From: Terribacillus halophilus
Lineage (GTDB): Bacteria; Bacillota; Bacilli; Bacillales; Amphibacillaceae
Direction: 5' to 3'
NCBI RefSeq assembly: GCF_900101385.1
Contig: NZ_FMZB01000003.1
Location: forward strand, 62,001-126,000
Length of the DNA stretch: 64,000 nt
Below are positions 26,996 through 36,715 of this stretch, one piece after another; position 1 is the stretch's first letter; each line of letters begins with the position of its first letter. The position numbers and the translations under genes are program-made. The notes under the pieces are model-generated. The model saw only the letters and a program-made list of their open reading frames with translations, was not told where the DNA came from and searched no databases.

Positions 26996-27409
26996 TCAAG
27001 ACATGCCAACAGTTTGAGCATTATGGTCCTCTATTACTTGATTATTGACATAACGATGGAAGAACCACTCGCCTATTCCAATTACAACTGTGGAGATCAA
27101 GGATGCCAACACAACATTATCATCAGGATTCAGTAATGCCTCTCCTAATGCCCAAAGAACGATGAATGTCAGTATAGCATCACTAACCGTAGCAATTGTA
27201 TTCCGCTTCTTAAAATCGCCATCTGGCTTACTGCGGTCACCCGCCCTGCTCAGGATTAATAAGTCACCAATTACATAAGCAGCTATCGTCAAAACTACAC
27301 TCATAAGCAGCGTATCACTGAATTCCGTATTGAACATAAGGGTGAAAACAATCCATAAAACAGCTAAAATCATGATGAATTTGATCACAAGTGCTTTCAC
27401 ATGTTTCAT
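26996..27409 (-). CDS. YndM/DUF2512-family membrane protein
   Basis: 137 residues with four membrane helices (about 6-28, 34-54, 78-95 and 98-115). LIKFIMILAVLWIVFTLMF near the N-terminus and AILTFIVLWALGEALL fit DUF2512 (YndM), Bacillaceae membrane proteins of unknown function. The ATG at 27409 follows AGAAGGAGTGATAAGAA. Not part of the B. subtilis ccd locus; it and the next gene are inserted between ccdA and yneF. Confidence 0.8.
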   Translation of the reverse strand: MKHVKALVIKFIMILAVLWIVFTLMFNTEFSDTLLMSVVLTIAAYVIGDLLILSRAGDRSKPDGDFKKRNTIATVSDAILTFIVLWALGEALLNPDDNVVLASLISTVVIGIGEWFFHRYVNNQVIEDHNAQTVGMS

Positions 27410-27689
27410 TTCTTATCACTCCTTCTTTATTTATATTCCAATTCCTTGATTATCAAAGAAGTAAACCTACTCTTTTTTTAGTATGGCTGCTGTTTCAAAT
27501 TTCATGCATGAAAAAAAGCTGCTAAGTAAAGAAAAGCATAGTCCCCCTCCGTTTCCAGCACGGCATACTTTCGCTTACCACGGAAACATAGATAATCCAG
27601 TTTTAAAGGATGTAACTTTTGAAGCAGCTCAGAGAGCACGGAACACACTTCGAATTATCAAAACCACGTGCAGATGATTTCTTTTGGTT

Positions 27690-28451
27690 TTATCTTTCAT
27701 CGTGCTTTTGCGCAATTGCCGCAGTATTAATACTAACTAAGAGCTTATTGATCGCATGATAATCCGGTTTCTCAGGCAATGTGGAATGCTCCACGGCCTT
27801 CTTAAGTTCGATGTCTAACGACGCTACAAGTTCTACAGCTTCGCTAAATGTGTATTTGCCATTCCTGCAGTCGAGCAATAAGCCTCGATTCGGCCTATAT
27901 GTACTGAAATCTCCTGTCTCCAGGATTTCAATAGCGCTAGTCAGCAGCCTAACGCTGTGCATAAAGAATTTCGTGTCATATCCATACTGTTGGATTAAAT
28001 CCATTCTGCCGGATCGACTTTTGTTCCTTTGCTTAAGCTGTTGAATTTGCGCGTTAGCGTATCCTCCAAACTTCTTTTGAATTGCTTTGGAAAGGAACAG
28101 ATGCCGATTATCAATTAACCGCTGCCCTAAAGCAGTCACTTTCAAATACTGTTCTCTCCTTAAAAACAGGATCTCGATGTTATTTGGTACACCAGTCATG
28201 GCATCTTTTACAAACTTGGTAATATGTATAATGTTAATATCAACATCATCTTTAGTATTCTTGAAGTTCTTGCCGCCGCTATTATTGTATTCATTGAATG
28301 ATTCCAAACCCAAGTAGTAGCTTACAGGCGGAATGCACACACCTTTATAATCCTTATCCGATTCTTCCGTATTTGTCCCATAAGCGTAGCTGCCTGTTGG
28401 AGCCAGGATGATCGTTCTCTCATCAAGCCATTCGTAATGGATGGGTTTCAT
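27690..28451 (-). CDS. RlaP-type nucleotidyltransferase (PF10127 family)
   Basis: 253 residues. The N-terminal polymerase-beta-like core has GSYAYGTNTEESDKDYKGV (Gly-Ser plus two catalytic acidic residues) and a third acidic strand DDVDINIIHITKFV. A helical C-terminal part follows. RlaP proteins are linked to RNA repair operons or phage genomes; B. subtilis has YcgL. Here no RNA ligase or repair partner is adjacent. ATG 28451 follows GGGAGGAAAT. The 300-base AT-rich flanks on both sides suggest recent insertion. Confidence 0.8.
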   Translation of the reverse strand: MKPIHYEWLDERTIILAPTGSYAYGTNTEESDKDYKGVCIPPVSYYLGLESFNEYNNSGGKNFKNTKDDVDINIIHITKFVKDAMTGVPNNIEILFLRREQYLKVTALGQRLIDNRHLFLSKAIQKKFGGYANAQIQQLKQRNKSRSGRMDLIQQYGYDTKFFMHSVRLLTSAIEILETGDFSTYRPNRGLLLDCRNGKYTFSEAVELVASLDIELKKAVEHSTLPEKPDYHAINKLLVSINTAAIAQKHDER

Positions 28452-28763
28452 ATTTCCTCCCTATACTCAACAAATAGATAGTCATATTTTATCCAATTCT
28501 AAAACATGTAGTGACAGTTTGATTATCTGCTCTGAAATACTAAACAATTTACCCCTAGAAAACTACACACTCTATTAATTAATATGCCACACCAACCAAC
28601 TATGTATTGATCCTCCATCAACAAAAAAACCACCCTCCCTGCTAAGTCTCTCAACAGAAAAAGTGGTTCCCGGATTTAATTAAACCAATTGCAGCCATCA
28701 AATCCCTTTTTTGCAATGCCATATCGCCAACGTGAAACGTCAAAGCTATATAGAAATAATTGC
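28452..28763. other. Intergenic AT-rich region with the yneF terminator
   Basis: 312 bases with no credible gene. A minus-strand hairpin at 28628-28668 (AACCAC / GTGGTT, closing a 29-base loop with inner CTG/CAG pairing) followed by TTTTTTG is the probable end of the yneF transcript. Confidence 0.5.
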
Positions 28764-28985
28764 TTATTTACCTTGTTGGTTATTCATTGCGCGCATCATT
28801 TGGTTGATTTTCTTTTGTGATGGTTTTTGACCCATTTGCATCATCATTGTACGAAGCATCTGTTCATTAATTGGCGGGTTTTTCTTCAGATAGTTCATCA
28901 TGTATCTTCTGGCGATGAAAAATCCAAGCGCTACGCCGATAATCAATGTAGCCAGTGCTATAAGTACGACCCAGATCGGACTCAT
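28764..28985 (-). CDS. yneF: YneF/UPF0154-family membrane protein
   Basis: 73 residues from ATG 28985 after GAAGGAGGAAGCCAAT. One N-terminal helix ([21 protein letters not shown]), then a basic cytoplasmic tail with [21 protein letters not shown], the family signature. Function unknown. It sits between sirA and ccdA as in B. subtilis. Confidence 0.93.
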   Translation of the reverse strand: MSPIWVVLIALATLIIGVALGFFIARRYMMNYLKKNPPINEQMLRTMMMQMGQKPSQKKINQMMRAMNNQQGK

Positions 28986-29028
28986 ATTGGCTTCCTCCTT
29001 CAAAATATCTCTAATCTAGTATAGACAA

Positions 29029-29427
29029 TCAAAAGGAAGAATACAATAGATGAACCCGTGATTGCAGGTCATTTTTTATGATTGGTGCGATCCAGCCGCA
29101 GTTGTTGGCTGCAGGTTCTATGATGAAAAAGGATGAATCGAAGTGGCGCAGTTCCGAAAAGATGGTTTCTTCAGCTGTCGTCAAAGAGTCGCAAGTGACA
29201 CGAAGGCAGTGCTGATCAGCCTCAATGTGGACATTTTCATCCTGATGGAATGCTTGCTGCAGTGATGCATTAGGAGGAAAATCATTTGTAATATAGTCCA
29301 GCTGCTCCTGTACATAAGCGGTTTTCTCCATCTGGCTGGAGAGGAAAAAGCGATAGAGGATATCCGATTTATAAAAATAGCGGAAGTAGATCTCATGTTT
29401 CACCCAATAGACAAAGTACTCTTTCAT
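29029..29427 (-). CDS. sirA: Sporulation inhibitor of replication SirA
   Basis: 132 residues. SirA binds domain I of DnaA and blocks new rounds of replication when sporulation begins. Divergent from B. subtilis SirA (148 aa) but with the same framework: N-terminal YWVKHEIYFRYFYK, EQLDYITNDFP in the middle, and AEETIFSELRHFDSSFFIIE followed by NNCGWIAPI near the C-terminus. Position between tkt and yneF supports the call. The ATG at 29427 follows GAGAAGGGGGACAAGTTT. Confidence 0.85.
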   Translation of the reverse strand: MKEYFVYWVKHEIYFRYFYKSDILYRFFLSSQMEKTAYVQEQLDYITNDFPPNASLQQAFHQDENVHIEADQHCLRVTCDSLTTAEETIFSELRHFDSSFFIIEPAANNCGWIAPIIKNDLQSRVHLLYSSF

Positions 29428-29544
29428 AAACTTGTCCCCCTTCTCCTTTGAAAGAATAGTATACGCGAGACAGCATTACTTAATCCCTCGGAACTTGTAG
29501 CAAAGAGACACGAAGATGCAGAGCTTTCCTCGAAAATTGTCGAT

Positions 29545-29577
29545 AAGAAAATACCGGTCACAAGCGTGACCGGTATT
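29545..29577 (-). terminator. Terminator of tkt
   Basis: Perfect 11-bp stem AATACCGGTCA / TGACCGGTATT followed by TTCTT on the minus strand. Confidence 0.8.
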
Positions 29578-29581
29578 TCCA

Positions 29582-31585
29582 TTAATCCATTATGGATTTC
29601 ACTTGTTCGATAACATTTTCGACCGTGAAGCCGAATGCTTCGATCAATTTATCGCCGTTGCCAGACGCACCGAATGTGTTAATGCCGATGACCTTGCCTT
29701 CAAGGCCGACATATCTTTCCCAGCCAAGCGGGGAAGCCATTTCGATACCGACACGTTTCTTCACTGCTGGCGGCAGGACACTGTCTTTATAGGACTGCTC
29801 TTGTAGTTCGAAACGATCCCAAGATGGCATGCTGACGACAGAAGCGTCGATGTTCTGTTCACGAAGCGCTGCTTGGGCACGTACAGCGAGCTGTACTTCC
29901 GATCCGCTTGCAAGAAGCAATACATCCGCTGTTTCTTTTTGCGCTGGGCTGACAACGTATGCACCCTTCTTGACGCCTTCATACGCCGCTTGCTGCGTCG
30001 ATGGCAGTGTAGGAAGATCCTGACGCGTAAGAACTAGCGCCGTTGGAACTTTTTCAGATTCAATTGCCAGTCTCCATGCAGCCTGTGTTTCATTGCCATC
30101 AGCAGGACGGACAACGCTCAAACCAGGCATTGCACGCAATGATGCCAGCTGTTCGATCGGTTCATGCGTCGGGCCATCTTCCCCGACAGCGATGCTATCA
30201 TGAGTCAATACGTATGTCACAGGTGTTCCCATCAAAGCGGACAGACGGATAGCCGGGCGCAAGTAATCACTGAAGACGAAGAATGTACCGCCGTATACTT
30301 TCAGACCGCCGTGAAGCGCCATACCATTCAAAGCAGCCCCCATCGCGAATTCACGCACACCAAACCAGATATTGCGGCCGCTGTAGTTGGTTTTGGAGAA
30401 GTTCTCTTCTTTTGCTAAGAGCGTCTTGTTGGAACCAGCAAGGTCGGCACTTCCGCCAAACAAAGCTGGCACAGTATCGGCAATTGCATTCAATACTTTA
30501 CCGGAAGCAGAACGAGTGGCAGTCGCATCCTTGCCTTCTTCGTATGTCGGAAGCGCATCCGCCCATCCTTCCGGGAGTTCACCTTTGATTACAGCAGACA
30601 GTTCTCTTGCAAGCTCAGGATGTGCTTCTTCATATTTCGCAAATAGCTCATTCCAGGCATTTTCAGCTTCGGCGCCATTTTTGACTACCTTCTCTTCAAA
30701 ATCTGCATAAACCTCTTCCGGAACGTGGAAATCTTCATGTTCCCACTTATAATATTCCTTCGTAAGTTTTACTTCATCAACACCCAACGGCGCACCATGC
30801 GAAGCACTTTTTGCTGACTTGTTCGGAGAACCGTAACCAATGACAGTTTTCACTTCAATCAAAGTAGGCTGTGTTGTATTCGCTTTCGCTTCTTTGATAG
30901 CTTCACGAATTGCATCCACATTCGTGCCTTCCTCGACACGAATCACTTGCCAGCCGTATGCTTTGAAGCGGTCTTCCACATTCTCAGAGAAACTGTGATG
31001 AAGGTCGCCATCGAGCGAGATATCATTTGAATCATACAGGACAATCAGCTTGTCCAAGGCAAGATGGCCCGCAAGTGATGCTGTCTCATGTGAAATACCT
31101 TCCATCAAGTCACCATCACCGCAAATGGCATATGTGTAGTGATCCACAACCGGGAAGCCCTCTTTATTATACTTCGCTGCAAGATGCGCTTCAGCCATTG
31201 CCATACCGGTCGCCATCGCGATACCTTGTCCAAGCGGTCCAGTTGTTGCCTCGACACCATCCGTATGATGGACTTCCGGATGACCTGGTGTACGGGAGCC
31301 GTATTGACGGAATGATTTCAAATCATCGATGGATACTTTGTATCCAGATAAATGCAAGAGGGAATACAAGAGCATGGAACCATGTCCGGCAGACAAAACG
31401 AAACGATCCCGGTTGAACCAGTGGGAATTCTTCGGATTGTGAGCCATGAAATCGGTGAAAAGCGTATACGCCATCGGTGCAGCACCCATCGGCATACCTG
31501 GATGGCCGGAATTAGCTGCTTCGATTGCATCGATCGATAACGTACGAATTGTATTGATTGAAAGCAATTCTGTTGTCTGAACCAT
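29582..31585 (-). CDS. tkt: Transketolase
   Basis: 667 residues from ATG 31585 (AAAGGGATGTTCAC upstream; an in-frame start at 31609 lacks a site). Thiamine-diphosphate enzyme of the pentose phosphate pathway moving two-carbon units. Motifs: [37 protein letters not shown], the ThDP loop [19 protein letters not shown], and the pyrimidine domain [18 protein letters not shown] with [19 protein letters not shown]. Same place as in B. subtilis, between ynzC and sirA. Confidence 0.97.
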   Translation of the reverse strand: MVQTTELLSINTIRTLSIDAIEAANSGHPGMPMGAAPMAYTLFTDFMAHNPKNSHWFNRDRFVLSAGHGSMLLYSLLHLSGYKVSIDDLKSFRQYGSRTPGHPEVHHTDGVEATTGPLGQGIAMATGMAMAEAHLAAKYNKEGFPVVDHYTYAICGDGDLMEGISHETASLAGHLALDKLIVLYDSNDISLDGDLHHSFSENVEDRFKAYGWQVIRVEEGTNVDAIREAIKEAKANTTQPTLIEVKTVIGYGSPNKSAKSASHGAPLGVDEVKLTKEYYKWEHEDFHVPEEVYADFEEKVVKNGAEAENAWNELFAKYEEAHPELARELSAVIKGELPEGWADALPTYEEGKDATATRSASGKVLNAIADTVPALFGGSADLAGSNKTLLAKEENFSKTNYSGRNIWFGVREFAMGAALNGMALHGGLKVYGGTFFVFSDYLRPAIRLSALMGTPVTYVLTHDSIAVGEDGPTHEPIEQLASLRAMPGLSVVRPADGNETQAAWRLAIESEKVPTALVLTRQDLPTLPSTQQAAYEGVKKGAYVVSPAQKETADVLLLASGSEVQLAVRAQAALREQNIDASVVSMPSWDRFELQEQSYKDSVLPPAVKKRVGIEMASPLGWERYVGLEGKVIGINTFGASGNGDKLIEAFGFTVENVIEQVKSIMD

Positions 31586-31671
31586 GTGAACATCCCTTTC
31601 ATCTAGCAAATTATGTACTCATGTTCATCCTATACCGAAATGGTCGGATAGACAAGGTTTTATACATAGAA

Positions 31672-31714
31672 AAAGAAGGGAATGGCTGAGCATGAAGCCA
31701 GCCTCCCCTTCTTA
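31672..31714 (-). terminator. Terminator of the SOS operon after ynzC
   Basis: Minus-strand stem AAGAAGGG...GGCTG / CAGCC...CCCTTCTT ending in TTTTTC, overlapping the ynzC stop. Confidence 0.75.
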
Positions 31715-31936
31715 GTTATCGTCTCGCATTTTCTTCACTTTATCCGGTGTAACATCGTTTCCTTCCGGATCAATAATCGTCATAGTCTTGAATTGATTCT
31801 TGAACGAAGAGCGGACATTCTTCAAATATTCCTGTCTAAGTTGTTTCTGCTCCTTCTGTTCGCCAAGGGTAAGTCCTTCTGTTTTCGCTTTATGTGCCAA
31901 CGCATTGATGCGCGCCAATTTTTCTTTGGATATCAT
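31712..31936 (-). CDS. ynzC: YnzC/DUF896-family protein
   Basis: 74 residues, two-helix protein: MISKEKLARINALAHKAKTEGLTL, EQKQLRQEYLKNVRSSFKNQ, then IIDPEGNDVTP. YnzC is part of the SOS-induced yneA-yneB-ynzC operon of B. subtilis; function unknown. ATG 31936 follows TTAAAGGAGCATACACAA. It lies 42 bases after yneB. Confidence 0.94.
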   Translation of the reverse strand: MISKEKLARINALAHKAKTEGLTLGEQKEQKQLRQEYLKNVRSSFKNQFKTMTIIDPEGNDVTPDKVKKMRDDN

Positions 31937-31978
31937 TTGTGTATGCTCCTTTAAGCATTAAAGTTCATACACACTATG

Positions 31979-32650
<672 letters not shown>

Positions 32651-32663
32651 TCACTTCAGCTAA

Positions 32664-32759
32664 TTAGACACTCATAATAAGTGTAAAGTATAAGAAGAAA
32701 AGCGTGAAGCCGAAAAGCACATAATAGAATAGATCTGATTTCGCTAATTTTTTGAACAT
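32664..32759 (-). CDS. SOS-controlled 31-residue membrane peptide in the yneA position
   Basis: A 31-codon frame starts at ATG 32759 after GGAGGGGTCAACC and ends with TAA at 32664, 25 bases before yneB. The peptide is [11 protein letters not shown], a single hydrophobic aromatic-rich helix (about residues 11-30), and ends SV. The basic N-terminus predicts a cytoplasmic N-end. It is the first gene after the LexA-controlled promoter at 32808-32835, exactly where B. subtilis has yneA (103 aa, membrane segment plus LysM, division inhibitor) and staphylococci have sosA. The LysM domain is absent. A role as a division-delaying membrane peptide is inferred by position and by analogy with the 29-residue SidA of Caulobacter; no homology is claimed. 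Confidence 0.75.
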   Translation of the reverse strand: MFKKLAKSDLFYYVLFGFTLFFLYFTLIMSV

Positions 32760-32780
32760 GGTTGACCCCTCCGTATTCAA

Positions 32781-32792
32781 GAACGTGCGTTC
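32781..32792. promoter_or_regulatory. LexA box 1 (near the membrane peptide start)
   Basis: GAACGTGCGTTC, a perfect GAAC-N4-GTTC palindrome, 22 bases upstream of the peptide ATG and just downstream of the minus-strand -10 box, so LexA bound here would block the SOS operon. Confidence 0.85.
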
Positions 32793-32807
32793 TCATTTGT
32801 TAATTCC

Positions 32808-32835
32808 ATTATATACGAACATAGGTTCTAGTCAA
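32808..32835 (-). promoter_or_regulatory. SOS operon promoter with LexA box 2 in its spacer
   Basis: Minus-strand TTGACT (32830-32835) and TATAAT (32808-32813), 16 bases apart. The spacer holds GAACATAGGTTC (plus-strand reading, 32817-32828), a GAAC-N4-GTTC LexA box. Drives the membrane peptide, yneB and ynzC. Confidence 0.85.
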
Positions 32836-32846
32836 GCGTTTTTTTC

Positions 32847-32885
32847 GAACGGATGTTTGTATATTGAAATCTATCATGGTATACT
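32847..32885 (+). promoter_or_regulatory. lexA promoter with LexA box 3
   Basis: TTGTAT (32857-32862), 17 bases, TATACT (32880-32885). The -35 box overlaps GAACGGATGTTT (32847-32858), a LexA box with one mismatch, giving autorepression. Three boxes in this region match the layout in B. subtilis. Confidence 0.8.
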
Positions 32886-32922
32886 GTATGTAATAAAAAT
32901 ATATGCACGGGGTGTTCGATAC

Positions 32923-33552
32923 ATGATGAAACTATCGAAAAGACAGGAAGCGATTCTAGCATACATAAAGGAGCAGGTACTCGATAAAGGCTACCCGCCA
33001 TCCGTCAGGGAAATTGGGGAAGCAGTCGGCCTGGCATCCAGCTCCACGGTACATGGCCATCTTTCCAGACTGGAAAAAAAGGGACTGATTCGGCGCGACC
33101 CTACAAAACCGCGTGCCATCGAAGTACTATCATTAGATAGCGAAGAACAGACGGATATCCCCCGCGGCGAGGCAAATTACGCGCCGGTCATCGGGAAAGT
33201 AACGGCAGGTATTCCAATCACCGCCGTAGAGAATATCGAAGAATATGTACCGGTACCAAGCCACCTGGTCGGTCCGGATGACAATATTTTCGTTCTTGTT
33301 ATTGTCGGGGAAAGTATGATTGAAGCTGGTATTCTGGATGGGGACATGGTCATCGTCAAACAGCAGCAGACAGCTCAAAACGGTGAGATCGTCGTTGCGA
33401 TGACAGAGGACAATGAAGCGACGGTGAAACGGTTCTTCAAGGAAGAGAATCAGATCCGCCTGCAGCCCGAGAACAGCACGATGGAACCTATCATCCTGGA
33501 TAATGTTAGCATCCTTGGAAAAGTAATCGGTTTATATCGATCCATTCAATAA
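32923..33552 (+). CDS. lexA: SOS repressor LexA
   Basis: 209 residues from ATG 32923 (GGGGTG 8 bases upstream; the N-terminus [10 protein letters not shown] aligns with B. subtilis MTKLSKRQ). Winged helix in residues 1-65 with the recognition helix [13 protein letters not shown]. Self-cleavage site Ala95-Gly96 ([10 protein letters not shown]). Catalytic dyad Ser131 (VGESMIEAG) and Lys169 (EATVKRFF). RecA filaments trigger autocleavage and release the SOS genes, including its own gene, the neighbouring operon and probably parE-parC. Confidence 0.97.
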   Translation: MMKLSKRQEAILAYIKEQVLDKGYPPSVREIGEAVGLASSSTVHGHLSRLEKKGLIRRDPTKPRAIEVLSLDSEEQTDIPRGEANYAPVIGKVTAGIPITAVENIEEYVPVPSHLVGPDDNIFVLVIVGESMIEAGILDGDMVIVKQQQTAQNGEIVVAMTEDNEATVKRFFKEENQIRLQPENSTMEPIILDNVSILGKVIGLYRSIQ

Positions 33553-33580
33553 AAAATCGGCTTCGGTCGATTTTTTTTCA
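33549..33580 (+). terminator. Terminator of lexA
   Basis: Stem AAAATCG / CGATTTT around GCTTCGGT, then TTTT. Confidence 0.8.
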
Positions 33581-33670
33581 TAGAATTTACACACTTTCCC
33601 CCTTCTTTCGACACATTTTTTGGGTATATTAGAATATGCTTTTACCAAAAGCTAGAAAGCAGGTGGAATC

Positions 33671-33814
33671 GTGAAGCTATTTTACAAGCTTGTGTGCAAA
33701 ATACGAGGCCGTCATAAGATTGATAGTGTTACTGATTCATGTAAATGCGGGTATACGAGGAGCTACCGCAGGGAACAACACAGTATGGACGATTATTATC
33801 TAAAAGAACGTTAA
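33671..33814 (+). CDS. Small Cys-containing hypothetical protein (47 aa)
   Basis: Starts at GTG 33671 after GCAGGTGGAATC and ends with TAA at 33814. The peptide is basic, begins MKLFYKLVCKIRGRHKID and carries a SCKCGYTRSYRR knuckle; with Cys9 that makes three Cys. A strong hairpin terminator follows 13 bases later, giving a full transcription unit. No family is recognised. The CxCG pair suggests a small metal-binding protein, which is inference. Confidence 0.6.
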   Translation: MKLFYKLVCKIRGRHKIDSVTDSCKCGYTRSYRREQHSMDDYYLKER

Positions 33815-33826
33815 GTACAGTGAGAT

Positions 33827-33860
33827 AAGAGCTTGCCTATGCGGCAAGCTCCTCTTTTGT
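33827..33860 (+). terminator. Terminator hairpin (GAGCTTGCC family)
   Basis: Stem GAGCTTGCC / GGCAAGCTC, then CTCTTTTGTG. A nearly identical hairpin is at 39727-39755. Confidence 0.75.
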
Positions 33861-33908
33861 GTGTTGGGTTTCTTTTTGGTTCCGGTGCGTTTAAGCAAGG
33901 GAAATTTA

Positions 33909-34718
33909 TCAATCCGTGATAACATGGTCAATCTTGGCTGGGTTCTTTCTTTTCCTGAATTCTCCTGCAGCCATACCGACTGCTTTCCGAAATACTTTAT
34001 TAAAATAATTTGCGTTTGAATACCCTACCCTTTCCGCAATCTCCGAGATGGATAATCTTGTTGTCATAAGCAAATCAACAGCTTTTTGAATCCTTATTTT
34101 AGTGAGGTATTTGATCGGTGTTGTATCGAGCTGTTCTTGAAAATGCCTGACTAAGTAATATTTGGAATAACCTGATGCTGCAGCGATGTCACTCAATGTA
34201 AGGGGATCAGCATAATGCGTCTGCATATAAGATAAGGTTTTTGCAATTTGATCGGAAAGATCTTTCTTATGATTTTCCATCTCCCTTACAAATCGATAAC
34301 ACTCCATGATATATTCATAAGCTCGGGCAGATGCTAGATAACCATCTGTAATTTTATTTTCGATCGTATCCTGGTATATTCCGAACAATAGCTGAATCAG
34401 CTTTGATTCTGGAGAGATTTTCAGTATGGGTCCGTTATTTTCTTTGATATAACGCCAGCACTCCATTGCTTTACGGCCAACTAAGGTAATGAAGATGAAT
34501 TCCCATCCGTCACTGTCCTTTGAGAGGTAATAACGATGTCTACTCGGAATTTCAACAAGAAATGCTTCCCCTGCTTTTAATGCATAACACTCTCCATCAA
34601 TCTCAAGATTTCCTGTTCCTGATAACGTGTACTGAAATACATACGTGCCAATATCCTGTCTTTTCAATCCATCCCAGTCATAGCTCATACCAGGTTTTTT
34701 TTTATCTCTGCCGAGCAA
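33909..34718 (-). CDS. AraC-family transcriptional regulator of the alpha-galactoside operon
   Basis: 269 residues from TTG 34718. An N-terminal cupin-type sugar-sensing domain (about 15-100: YVFQYTLSGTGNLEIDGECYALKAGEAFLVEIPSRHRYY) and a C-terminal double helix-turn-helix (about 165-262: LTLSDIAAASGYSKYYLVRHFQEQLDTTPIKYL and SISEIAERVGYSNANYFNKVFRKAVG). Protein-like sequence (KGYGVYGFHFQDAEIDETAN) continues upstream of the TTG to about 34811, beside AAGGGGGAG, but without ATG, GTG or TTG; see findings. It follows the permease genes on the same strand behind a terminator and probably activates the mel operon. Confidence 0.88.
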   Translation of the reverse strand: MLGRDKKKPGMSYDWDGLKRQDIGTYVFQYTLSGTGNLEIDGECYALKAGEAFLVEIPSRHRYYLSKDSDGWEFIFITLVGRKAMECWRYIKENNGPILKISPESKLIQLLFGIYQDTIENKITDGYLASARAYEYIMECYRFVREMENHKKDLSDQIAKTLSYMQTHYADPLTLSDIAAASGYSKYYLVRHFQEQLDTTPIKYLTKIRIQKAVDLLMTTRLSISEIAERVGYSNANYFNKVFRKAVGMAAGEFRKRKNPAKIDHVITD

Positions 34719-34851
34719 GAAAATGTTTGCTGTTTCATCTATTTCCGCATCCTGGAAGTGAAAGCCATAGACACCATAACCTTTCGTCTTATCTATTTGA
34801 CTTGTTTGGATGATTATCTCCCCCTTAACCTACAGTTTAAATCAGCGTACA

Positions 34852-34890
34852 CAAAAAAACGACCGGAATAACAATTGGTCGTTTTTTCAA
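34852..34890 (-). terminator. Terminator of the alpha-galactoside transporter operon
   Basis: Stem AAAAAACGACC / GGTCGTTTTTT with a 13-base loop and T run on the minus strand, 19 bases past the last permease stop. Confidence 0.85.
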
Positions 34891-34908
34891 CTCCATTTCC
34901 ACTACTGT

Positions 34909-35742
34909 TTATCCTTTGACACTACCAGCTGCTAATCCTTCGATAAAGAATCGCTGCAGGAGCAAAAATAAGATGACCATCGGCAAAGATGCAATGAGTG
35001 CCGCAGCTCCGACAAGACCCAACTGGCTCGTATTTTGACCAAAAAAGCTTGAAAGTGCAACCGTCAACGTGTGCATATCGGAGTCCTGCAGGAAGAAAAT
35101 CGCAAACTGGTAATCATTCCAGATGTATACGCAAGACAAAATCAGCACGGTCGCCGTGATTGGCTTCAATAACGGAAAAACCACCCGGAAGAATACACCA
35201 ATCGTGCTCGCCCCATCCATCCTGGCTGCTTCTTCTAATTCTTTCGGAATCGTGGAACGGATAAAACCCGCATACAGGAAAATGGTCAATGGCAAGAAAG
35301 CCGCGACATTGTTCAATATGGCAACAAGTCGTGTATTCATCAAGCCAGCGTCCACGACAAGCTGATACAAAGGGACAAGCGCAGTAAGCGGCGGGATCAC
35401 CATTACTGCCACAAATAACATATAGATATATTTGTTCAGTTTTGTCTGGCGTCTTGCCAAGGCATATGCAGCAAGAGAACCGAAAATGATCAGCATAGCC
35501 GCTGCAGCTATTGTGATAATGAATGTATTCATGAACGCAGTTGACAAATTGGCTTCTTCCCAGGCAAGTGTGAAGTTCTCCAGGCTGAAGTAATCCGGGA
35601 GCAGCCATTTCGAAGAAAAATCACCTGCACGCTTCAGGGACGTCGTGATCAAAATATAGTAAGGAACCACATGACAAAGGGTGATGAGCAATGCCGCACC
35701 AGTTGAAAGCCATTTTGCCCGCTTAGATATCTGGTTCATCAC
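34909..35742 (-). CDS. Sugar ABC transporter permease (MelC/MalG type)
   Basis: 277 residues, six membrane helices, CUT1 family. The cytoplasmic EAA loop is [28 protein letters not shown]. It pairs with the preceding permease to form the channel for an oligosaccharide. Start overlaps the stop of the first permease by 4 bases (ATGA). No ATPase gene is present in the cluster; a shared multi-operon ATPase of the MsmX type elsewhere in the genome would be needed, as for B. subtilis MelEDC. Confidence 0.92.
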   Translation of the reverse strand: MMNQISKRAKWLSTGAALLITLCHVVPYYILITTSLKRAGDFSSKWLLPDYFSLENFTLAWEEANLSTAFMNTFIITIAAAAMLIIFGSLAAYALARRQTKLNKYIYMLFVAVMVIPPLTALVPLYQLVVDAGLMNTRLVAILNNVAAFLPLTIFLYAGFIRSTIPKELEEAARMDGASTIGVFFRVVFPLLKPITATVLILSCVYIWNDYQFAIFFLQDSDMHTLTVALSSFFGQNTSQLGLVGAAALIASLPMVILFLLLQRFFIEGLAAGSVKG

Positions 35743-36662
35743 GCTTCAACCTCTTTTCGTTTAAAGTAGATTAGGGCTGCCATGCTCAGAACAAGTATGA
35801 TGACTGCCATCAAAACCCCTTGTGTAGCCGCATAGCCTGCATCCTGACGAGCAAAGTAAAGGGAATACATGAATGTGGACATCGATTGAGAGGCATTGCC
35901 TGGTCCCCCATTCGTCAAGGAAACGATGACGTCGAATAGTTTCAAACCACCGATGATATTGATGACGATGTTGATTGTGATTGCCGGCATCAGCAGCGGG
36001 AGCGTAATATTCTTGAATTTGGACCAACTCGATGCGCCATCGATATTAGCTGCTTCATAATAATCTTTTGAGATACTTTGTAAACCGGCAAGATAGATTA
36101 TCATGGCAACACCGACGAATTGAAATGTATTAACGAAAACGATGATAAAAGGGTTCAAATCAGGATTACCCAGTGCATTCACCGGCTCCATTCCGAGCCA
36201 CGAAATAATATCATTCAGAGCACCACCCTGATAAGCGAAGAAAAAGTACCAAATATAGCCCATCACGATCGGACTGATAATGACAGGCAAGTAAATGATT
36301 GTCCGAGTCAGGGATCTGATTTTCAACGTTTGATTCAGCAATAAAGCGTATCCGAGCCCGATGATATTCTGCAAAATGGCGCTGCCGATGCCGTATAACA
36401 GCGTATTTTTCACAACTAGCCAAGTGTCGGGATCTGCAAACATGCGCTTGTACTGCTCAAGCCCAACATAATCGTAAATCTGGGAGAAACCATTCCAATT
36501 CGTCAGGGAAATACGGATGCCATCGAAAAATGGATAGATAATAAAAAGAAAGACTAATAAGACACTCGGAAGATACATCCACCAAAGAGATGATTCCCTC
36601 CGTCGTTTCGTCAACCTCTTCGGTTCTGCGTCCGATGGTAGCATTTTGGCCATTATCATCAT
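35739..36662 (-). CDS. Sugar ABC transporter permease (MelD/MalF type)
   Basis: 307 residues, six membrane helices, CUT1 family. EAA loop [32 protein letters not shown]; the N-terminal segment [25 protein letters not shown] is typical of MalF/MelD-like subunits. It lies 53 bases after the binding-protein gene, with a small hairpin in the gap that may lower its expression relative to the binding protein. Confidence 0.92.
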   Translation of the reverse strand: MMIMAKMLPSDAEPKRLTKRRRESSLWWMYLPSVLLVFLFIIYPFFDGIRISLTNWNGFSQIYDYVGLEQYKRMFADPDTWLVVKNTLLYGIGSAILQNIIGLGYALLLNQTLKIRSLTRTIIYLPVIISPIVMGYIWYFFFAYQGGALNDIISWLGMEPVNALGNPDLNPFIIVFVNTFQFVGVAMIIYLAGLQSISKDYYEAANIDGASSWSKFKNITLPLLMPAITINIVINIIGGLKLFDVIVSLTNGGPGNASQSMSTFMYSLYFARQDAGYAATQGVLMAVIILVLSMAALIYFKRKEVEA

Positions 36663-36681
36663 CTCCTCTTATTTAAACAAA

Positions 36682-36698
36682 AGGAGCAATAAGCTCCT
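36682..36698 (-). terminator. Intra-operon attenuating hairpin
   Basis: Stem AGGAGC / GCTCCT with a 5-base loop followed by TTTGTTT, between the solute-binding protein and permease genes. A leaky terminator or RNA-stabilising hairpin here is common in sugar ABC operons. Confidence 0.45.
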
Positions 36699-36715
36699 CC
36701 TGTGTTGCCATTGAT

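Noticed and set aside
27483-27677. 64-codon plus-strand frame between the DUF2512 and RlaP-type genes
   Set aside because: No ribosome binding site before the ATG, low-complexity Lys/Pro start, and no recognisable family.
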